From the NCBI RefSeq assembly GCF_030867145.1, contig NC_134419.1, forward strand, positions 75,077,403-75,141,402: a stretch of 64,000 nt of DNA, given 5' to 3'. Positions 57,229 through 64,000 of this stretch are shown one piece after another. The translations under genes were made by a program, and so were the position numbers. Position 1 is the first letter of the stretch. Each line of letters starts with the position of its first letter. Below the pieces are notes generated by a model. That model was not told the origin of the DNA, searched no databases, and saw only the letters and a program-made list of their open reading frames with translations. This stretch comes from Opisthocomus hoazin. Its lineage: Eukaryota > Chordata > Aves > Opisthocomiformes > Opisthocomidae.

Positions 57229-59427
57229 AACAAATCATCAAAATGCAAAACACCATGTCTGGCTTAGAAATACTTTCATTTTTGTGTTTTGTCCTGCCAA
57301 TTGACTGGCTTTAAATTCAAATAAAGGGGACTAAGAGCATCTATTTAACAGGTTTCTTGTTAATATTCATGTACATTGGAATTCTACAGAAATCTGGCCC
57401 AGCTATTGTACACAGGCTGGCTAATGTGGCTCAGGAAAACATCAGAGTATTTTTAAAAAATAAGATTCAAGGATAAGCCTCTTGTTTGTTCTCTTATTTG
57501 CATTCTAGCAATTTACATGTAAAACCATCTATCTTTATGCAACAAAAGGTATTTTTCACCCATCCCATAGCTGTTTGTATGATTTTCTCATTTATTCTGA
57601 AAGAGATGTGTCAATGGATTCCAAAATAACTTTGCTTTTATTTTACTAGCACAAGGAAAATCGTATTATTACAAAGATTTTGCCAGTGCTTCCACTATAA
57701 TGCTCATGTTTACAACACTTGTAACTTTGCAGTTCACATTAGTACCAAATTTGATAAAATATGGATGTTGGTTCTTGCTTTCAATGTCAAAGGGATAAGA
57801 GGGTATGAGCACAGGCACATAAGAAGCATGTACAAATACTGGGGGGGGGTTATCACTTAAGTTAGTAATGAAGATGTTTAAATACACCAAAAACCTAACA
57901 CTTCAGTTGTGTGTAGTTTGCCGAGACCACCATGGGTCCGTGATAACCCTGTTATCAACATACATCTGGCCCAAGAGAAGAACGTCTAGAAATAAGTTAC
58001 TCCATATCTGAAAATCCAAGTAACTACAACAGATTCCAGAAGTGAGATTTATGTACTCCCAAAAATTTACGAACATGCACTTCATATACGTAATCTTTAA
58101 GACATGGTATGAAGTTAAACAAACTTACTCTGTCATGCAGATTATCCTGGACCTAACTGAACAAATACCTTTCTGCAACTCAAAAAGCTGGAACACTACA
58201 GGGAAAGAAACTTATCTTTACCCTTCAAAATCTCTTAAACACTCTTTCCAATTGGACTACACTGTCCGCTTTAATAAAACAAAAAGACTCACAGTGAACA
58301 GACAGCAAAGTAAACAGACCACAACGCAATGAGGTGAAAATTGGGCTGCAGCAGCAGTCTTTCCATGGGCAACAAAGCTTCGTGCCAGCGATACCAAAGC
58401 TAGCTTGCTTAGGACTACTGCCACGGTCTGCGCGTGTACTACAGTCTCCAGCAATACGCCCTAGGTAAGGACCCTTAACTCAAGTCCTTGCTCTGTCTTT
58501 CATCCATCTGTCCTGCCAACCCCATGCCGAGCAAAGTTTTACTGGGGGGATGCTAAAACATCCTTCTCTTTCCTCTATCAAGCAGCATCTGCTGTGATCC
58601 CACGTAAGAGAATCCTCCAACTCTATCATTTTCAAGCAGGAGCAGCAGTCAGGTGTCACTGTAACATATCACACACACATCTACCTGCATTTGTTCTGGC
58701 TAAGTCCCCACAGAAAAGGGACCACAGACTTGCAATTACCTTTCTGTAAAGCTTTCAGTTATGGTAGATATCTAAAGAGTTATAACAGCTGTTAGCGCTT
58801 AGCAAGGGTAGCCAACCAGTGACAAAGACATATATTCATTTCATCAATACAAAATTCAGACTTAGTATTTCAGTGCTGCATAAGCCAATTCCAAAAGAAG
58901 TTCAAATACTTGTCCTCTGACAAAATACGGATTATGAATACTATGCTTGTCTACTATTTATGATTTTAGGTAGTAGGGGAAGGTTTAACTTTTGCTTGCA
59001 AATAAAAAGAATCACTCGATATTCCTTGATTATTTTTTTTCCTTTGGTAAGACTGGTATTTCACAAGTAGCTGCTTCTCCCCTCATTCTTTACTTACATG
59101 CCTACATATTTCAAACGATCTCCAAATCCCATTCTTTCTACGACTCAGCAGCAAAAATTCTCAAAGTAGCATGTAGTGGAAGTGACAGCACTGCAATGCA
59201 GTTTAACCTCCTCGGAGTAAAATTGGCAACAGCTTTGAAGGTATCAGATTCCTTGCAACTTCTTAAGTCCTCCCTAAGTCTCAAGGTTTTTCTCCATTTT
59301 TGAAACAAGAACAAGGTTGGCTCCCTCTAAGACTGTTGGGAACTCATTTTTATTGCCTTAAATGCTGCAGAATTTATAAGCTGCTTTTTCACTAGTTGAG
59401 CCACGCATGCATGTTGCGCTGACAAAG

Positions 59428-59457
59428 TTTTAAATTTATTATGTAGAAAATTTAAAA
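59428..59457. repeat. AT-rich inverted repeat, 10-bp arms
   Basis: TTTTAAATTT (59428-59437) and AAATTTAAAA (59448-59457) are perfect inverted copies around a 10-base loop. The composition is low in complexity, so chance is likely. Confidence 0.8.
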
Positions 59458-59862
59458 TCATTTAAAGAATTCATAAACATGGATTATGTCAGTCTATCAT
59501 TACATAATGTGATATGTATAAATACAAAAAACTACTCTTAGGAGGACTTAGTATTTTATCTTATATGATCACCTGACATGGGAAAAAATAATCAGTCTAA
59601 TTTCAAGTATCTAGCATATGTAATAAAGTACTTCTAAAAATCTAGACCACTAATAGACAGAAAAAAGATCAATTTTAAATCATAGGAGTTACAACATTTT
59701 TCTACATTTGTTATTTTTGATTAATTTTATAAAATCATCAGTGCCACTGAATGCCTCAGAAAAATGACTGAGTTCAGACTCTTTTAGACATAGACCTCTG
59801 GAGATGCTACGCAACAGCTACTTTAATGCTCATGACAACTTTGATGTTTGCCCTGATCTGTG

Positions 59863-59922
59863 CTGGAACTGGCCCAAATGACATCCAGAGGTCCCTTCTG
59901 ATCTACACTCTTCTAAAATTCT
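59863..59922 (+). mobile_element. Decayed CR1 3' tail
   Basis: The plus strand reads GGAACTGGCCCAAATGACAT, then CCAGAGGTCCCTTCTGATC and TTCTAAAATTCTA. The pattern is that of an old CR1 3' end, with the CAGAGGTCCCTTC core preserved and the terminal octamers degraded. Confidence 0.7.
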
Positions 59923-61705
59923 ACAGTTTCCTCTTCATAAAGAGCCATTCTAGAACAAGGTGGAGAGAGCCAACAGGAAGGCAAGGTTATCGGCTCTTAT
60001 TAAAGGTGACACACATGGAGAAATTCCACTTTAGGACTTAACTGATCTGCAAGCTTACCAGAGAGGGGGAGGAGGTCCTGCTCTCTCACTCCCCAGCCAA
60101 GCTCAGCTGCACGCTGAGGCTCCGTCACAACTCTTGCTCCAGCTCTGGTGTTAACAGGTTTTCACTGAGCCAACTCAGCTCACCAACCAGGTTGCTAAAG
60201 TGAACAGCCTTCTGCTCGGTAAATTAAACCGGGAAAATCTATGCTCGCTAGAAGCCCAGCACAGAGCAGAGACGGAGAGGGGTGACTGCAGTGCCTCATT
60301 TCAGCAGCAACAAACCATTTGACTGATGTCAGCAACTTAACAGTGAACTTTGTGGGAAAACTCCCCTGACATACAGATTTGAACAACTCATGTAAAAAGT
60401 ACCCAGAAATCACAAAATTCCCCACTGAAGAATACATCCAAAAGGAGCATAAAAAAAAAAAGATTCTTAGGAAATCAAAAGACCCTAATCAAAATCTAAG
60501 CAAATTATGAGTGATTAGATTTCTGAGATATTAAATTGCACATGGTTGATTAGTCATCACAAAAGTATATGAAGTAACTGTGATAAGAATTTTCCTAAAA
60601 ATCACTTCTGTGCTTTACATATTTCAAAAGTCGTGTCATTTTTACCCACCTTAGTGGGCAACACTAAACAATAGCTAAGAAACTCCACCTGTAGAGAAGA
60701 TGCTTCTCAAGAGGATGCCTTGGAGAAAGAAGAAAGTTGGATCTCACAATTCTAGCACCTCTTTCGTACCTGAAAGAGTGTGATGCAAATCTCAACAGGT
60801 AAAGACTTCTGCTAGAACTTCAGACCTACAGAAACTTCAACAGACATGTCTGGCACATGGTTCAAACCCAGTTGCTTCATGAGAACCTCCCTGGGAACAC
60901 CACATGCCTGTGACCACCTTACTTCAAGTAAACGGAGAATCAAAAAAGCTAAGAAAAAAATGCACAAATATTTCCACTCATTTAGTTCTATTTTCCTTAT
61001 AATAACAATAGAATCATAAAATTGCGTATGGAAGAAAAACAGTAACCTGCAAGTTAGCATACAAGTCTTATTCACAGTGAAAAGCATTGCGCACTATACC
61101 TACTGTTTTGCAAGACTAGGTTGATAGTTAATTTAAGGCTTTAAAATTCATAGGATTACTCTCTCCATCAGGCTTTCTAAAGACAAAGATAATGAGATTA
61201 CCATACCAGAAAAATATAGTCAGAGCTAGTACAGCAGGAGACTACTAATTCAGAAGACAACGGTTTTTAGGTACTCTATTATTTATGATCTCAGTGTGCA
61301 TAAAACTATAAAAGTGATTAATTTCGTTTGGTGACTGGGCTAAGAAAAAGGTCAAAGGAAAAACTATTTCTATTCAAACAAAAAAGGGGCTTTTCCTGCT
61401 GAAACCAAGCAATACTAAATTATTTTCAGGAGAAATAAAACTAGGTATTTCATTTCTGAGTGCTTTTTTTAATCTTTGAAAGTGTTTAGCTAAGTAGAAA
61501 GATACATCCTTATTCAAGGATGACAATCAAAATTTATTTGGAATGGAACCAACTGTAGAGAATTAAAAAAAAGAAACCAACCACAAATGCTTTGCTAGAG
61601 ATAGTGTTACCAGTCTATATTTAGACAGGAAAGAAAATCTCCAGTTTAGTAACAAGTATCATTTCTTACTATTACATTTAACCAGATAACACAAATGTCC
61701 TCTTA

Positions 61706-61888
<183 letters not shown>

Positions 61889-64000
61889 CTAAGCAAAAAC
61901 AAAAGAGGGATGTTATTGTCTGACAGGTAGACTTTCAGTATAAAAACAATTTTAGAAAGAATTTTATCAGAAAGGTAAATACTGTGAGAAATTAATCCTG
62001 CTACCATGGTTAGAAAAAGGAAAGAAGGAATTTAAGAAATGGGGAAAACAATATTAGTTCACTGTATCATTTGTGACCTTTGCCGTACTCAGGATCAATC
62101 AGTACGCTCTACATCTCACGCGCCTCAAACACGAATCTGCAAACAGCCTCTGCCATCTAGCATTTATAGTACTGATGCGATAACACGATTCATCAAGCTA
62201 TTAATGCACTATTACACACAAACAAATTCTGCAAATGCTCTTTAATTTGACCTACTCACTCTGCAACAAGAGATGAAGCCCCAAGGCTTCCCAAAGCCAT
62301 CTGTGACTGCCTAGTTCCTCCAACACCTTCTGTCGCGGCAATGACAGAAGTCTGGAAGCACTTTGGCCACAGAAATTCTGTTTCTCAGAGTGGCCATTAA
62401 AGTTGCTTGAGAAAAGCATTCATAAAAAGAACCAAACAGCTTACTCTTTATGTAAGGTTTATTTTCTATAACATTTACTCTTTATGACCAACGAAACACC
62501 TTTTATCTAAGAACCTGAAACTCCGTACTGCAACAAAATCTGCTGAACTACTTCTTTGTGAGCCCACGTCAGACTATCTTCTGCAAAAACACTAAGGAAC
62601 TTGCCATTGTTGTGCTCTGCGGTTTTGGATGTGCAGTGAAGTATGTCTCCGGACAGGGTAAAGCACCTAGAGCCAGAAACTGATGCTTTAAATTAAGAAG
62701 AAAATGCTCTCCTAATTTAAACTGTATTACACAACCAACTTTGGCATGCCATTTTCTCCCACGTCAACTTTCCTTTAATCCTGAATTCCACTGTGTTCAA
62801 CTTAATTATCCATCTAGTCATGTTTTTCACTTCATTGCCAGATCTTCAGAAAGCTGCTTCTCACTCAATAAATCTGACAATATTGCCTACTATTACCAAC
62901 TGGTTTGCATTACAACAACAGAAGGTGAGTTTAATCAAGTATTTTGATACAGTAGCGCAGACTGAAGAGATGATGGGCAGTAGAAGTTATTCTAATTGGT
63001 ACCACATGTGTCAAAAGAAATCAGCCACGTGAACAAAAATTATTTCAACTGACTTACCCAACCAGTAAGTCCCAAAATAAAGGCCATATAATAAAACATT
63101 TGCATTCTTACGTAGTTTTATAATATAAAACTAGACATGGAGCTACAGATACTGTAAAAGTGAAACGACCAAACATTTGAGAGCTCAGTCTGCAGTACAT
63201 GAGGCCATTTGACTCTGATACTAGCGTATTAACCCGGGTTTCTTCTCATTCAGGTAGAGCCTACTCATTCAACAGTTATGGTTTCAACTTTTCAGTAGAG
63301 CCACACGAAATCACATGGTCAGTCGTAAAACTTTTAGGCTGGGACACAGTCAAGTAAGAGATTTTCTCTAAGGATTTCTCAGCACATGTCAAGTTCTCTT
63401 CTCAGCTACCAGGGTGCAGCCAGTAACAGAAAAAAATCAATCATCTCCCGCAAGCCAAGTGGAAACGTGATTGGTAATATAACACAGACTTGCTTAAAAA
63501 AGTTTCAGTTAAAACATATTTTCTTTCTTTGTCAAAAACTCATCACATGGGATTTAATGAATATTTAAAAAAAAAAAGATAGTCTAAGCCAATATGGAAA
63601 AGATTTTCACTCAAAGCAAAGCCTTCTGAAGTTAAATGAATGCTGTGTCTGTCTGTGCGACCCCAAACCTCCGAACGGCATCGCATGGGTTCGGTCACCA
63701 GACCTCTGCAGACTGAAGTATTATCATCAGTTAAAAACTTCTGGTACAGTACAAACTACAGTTATTTCACTAATGCAATTACAGTGAAATGTCCCAAACA
63801 TCAAAGAGGCTATGTTCTGCAACGAACATAATAAGCACAGCACTGATTTCAGGCAAAACGTTCAGTGATCTCCGTTACATGAAGTAACATTTCTAAAAGG
63901 AGCAACATTTTCCTCCTCCTTGAAAAGTCTTCATACAATGTAATCCTTTGTAATGCTTGTAAGTATTATGTTTTCTCCAATTTCTCAATGAATACTTGGC
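61889..64000 (-). other. ATE1: ATE1 intron, 5' part beyond window edge
   Basis: This is intron sequence upstream of the exon at 61707-61888, cut by the window end. I see no further ATE1 exon and no other coding region. It holds a small nested inverted repeat (62364-62396) in a slightly more GC-rich patch, and otherwise AT-rich sequence. The short open frames here have no recognisable protein features. Confidence 0.85.

Noticed and set aside
61005..61035. AATAGAATCATAAAATTGCG...TGGAAG resembling the reverse complement of a CR1 tail
   Set aside because: Only the first dozen bases and TGGAAG agree; the diagnostic GGGACCT and CCAACC core is missing.

Overview
The window reads as vertebrate nuclear DNA, most likely from a bird. 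It is AT-rich, almost all intron and intergenic sequence, and its only recognisable interspersed repeats are CR1-type LINEs with the ATTCTRTG-type tail typical of sauropsid, and especially avian, genomes. I see no bacterial-style gene arrangement, no CRISPR array, no rRNA, no convincing tRNA and no CpG-island promoter.

The one gene I can prove is the 3' part of ATE1 (arginyl-tRNA--protein transferase 1), on the minus strand. Its last four coding exons lie at 61707-61888, 56917-57016, 28051-28171 and 8725-8903. Each has proper AG/GT splice borders, and the junction phases (2, 0, 1) join perfectly. They give 193 residues of the conserved ATE C-terminal domain, ending in [10 protein letters not shown] and a TGA stop. 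The upstream exons lie beyond position 64000. A canonical AATAAA on the minus strand at 8553-8558 supports a short 3' UTR. Earlier positions are the region downstream of ATE1, or a longer 3' UTR; in other vertebrates the next gene in that direction is FGFR2.

Layout: 1-8.5 kb, downstream/intergenic; 8.5-8.9 kb, terminal exon and 3' UTR; 8.9-28.05 kb, a 19.1-kb intron with a short plus-strand CR1 tail; 28.05-28.17 kb, exon; 28.17-56.92 kb, a 28.7-kb intron with three longer minus-strand CR1 copies, one still open for 265 codons, plus one decayed CR1 tail; 56.92-57.02 kb, exon; 57.02-61.71 kb, a 4.7-kb intron with a decayed CR1 tail; 61.71-61.89 kb, exon; 61.89-64 kb, part of the next intron.

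I did not find a previously undescribed biological system, and I do not want to dress one up. The observations most worth checking are the CR1 copy with an intact reading frame, a perfect 25-nt hairpin next to a 12-bp palindrome (30.2 kb), a clustered AGTCTATTA motif array around a 14-bp palindrome (23.55 kb), two unusually long unexplained open frames near 35-36.5 kb, a basic KKRRK insertion-like stretch in the ATE1 last exon, and a strong G-run cluster (55.83 kb).
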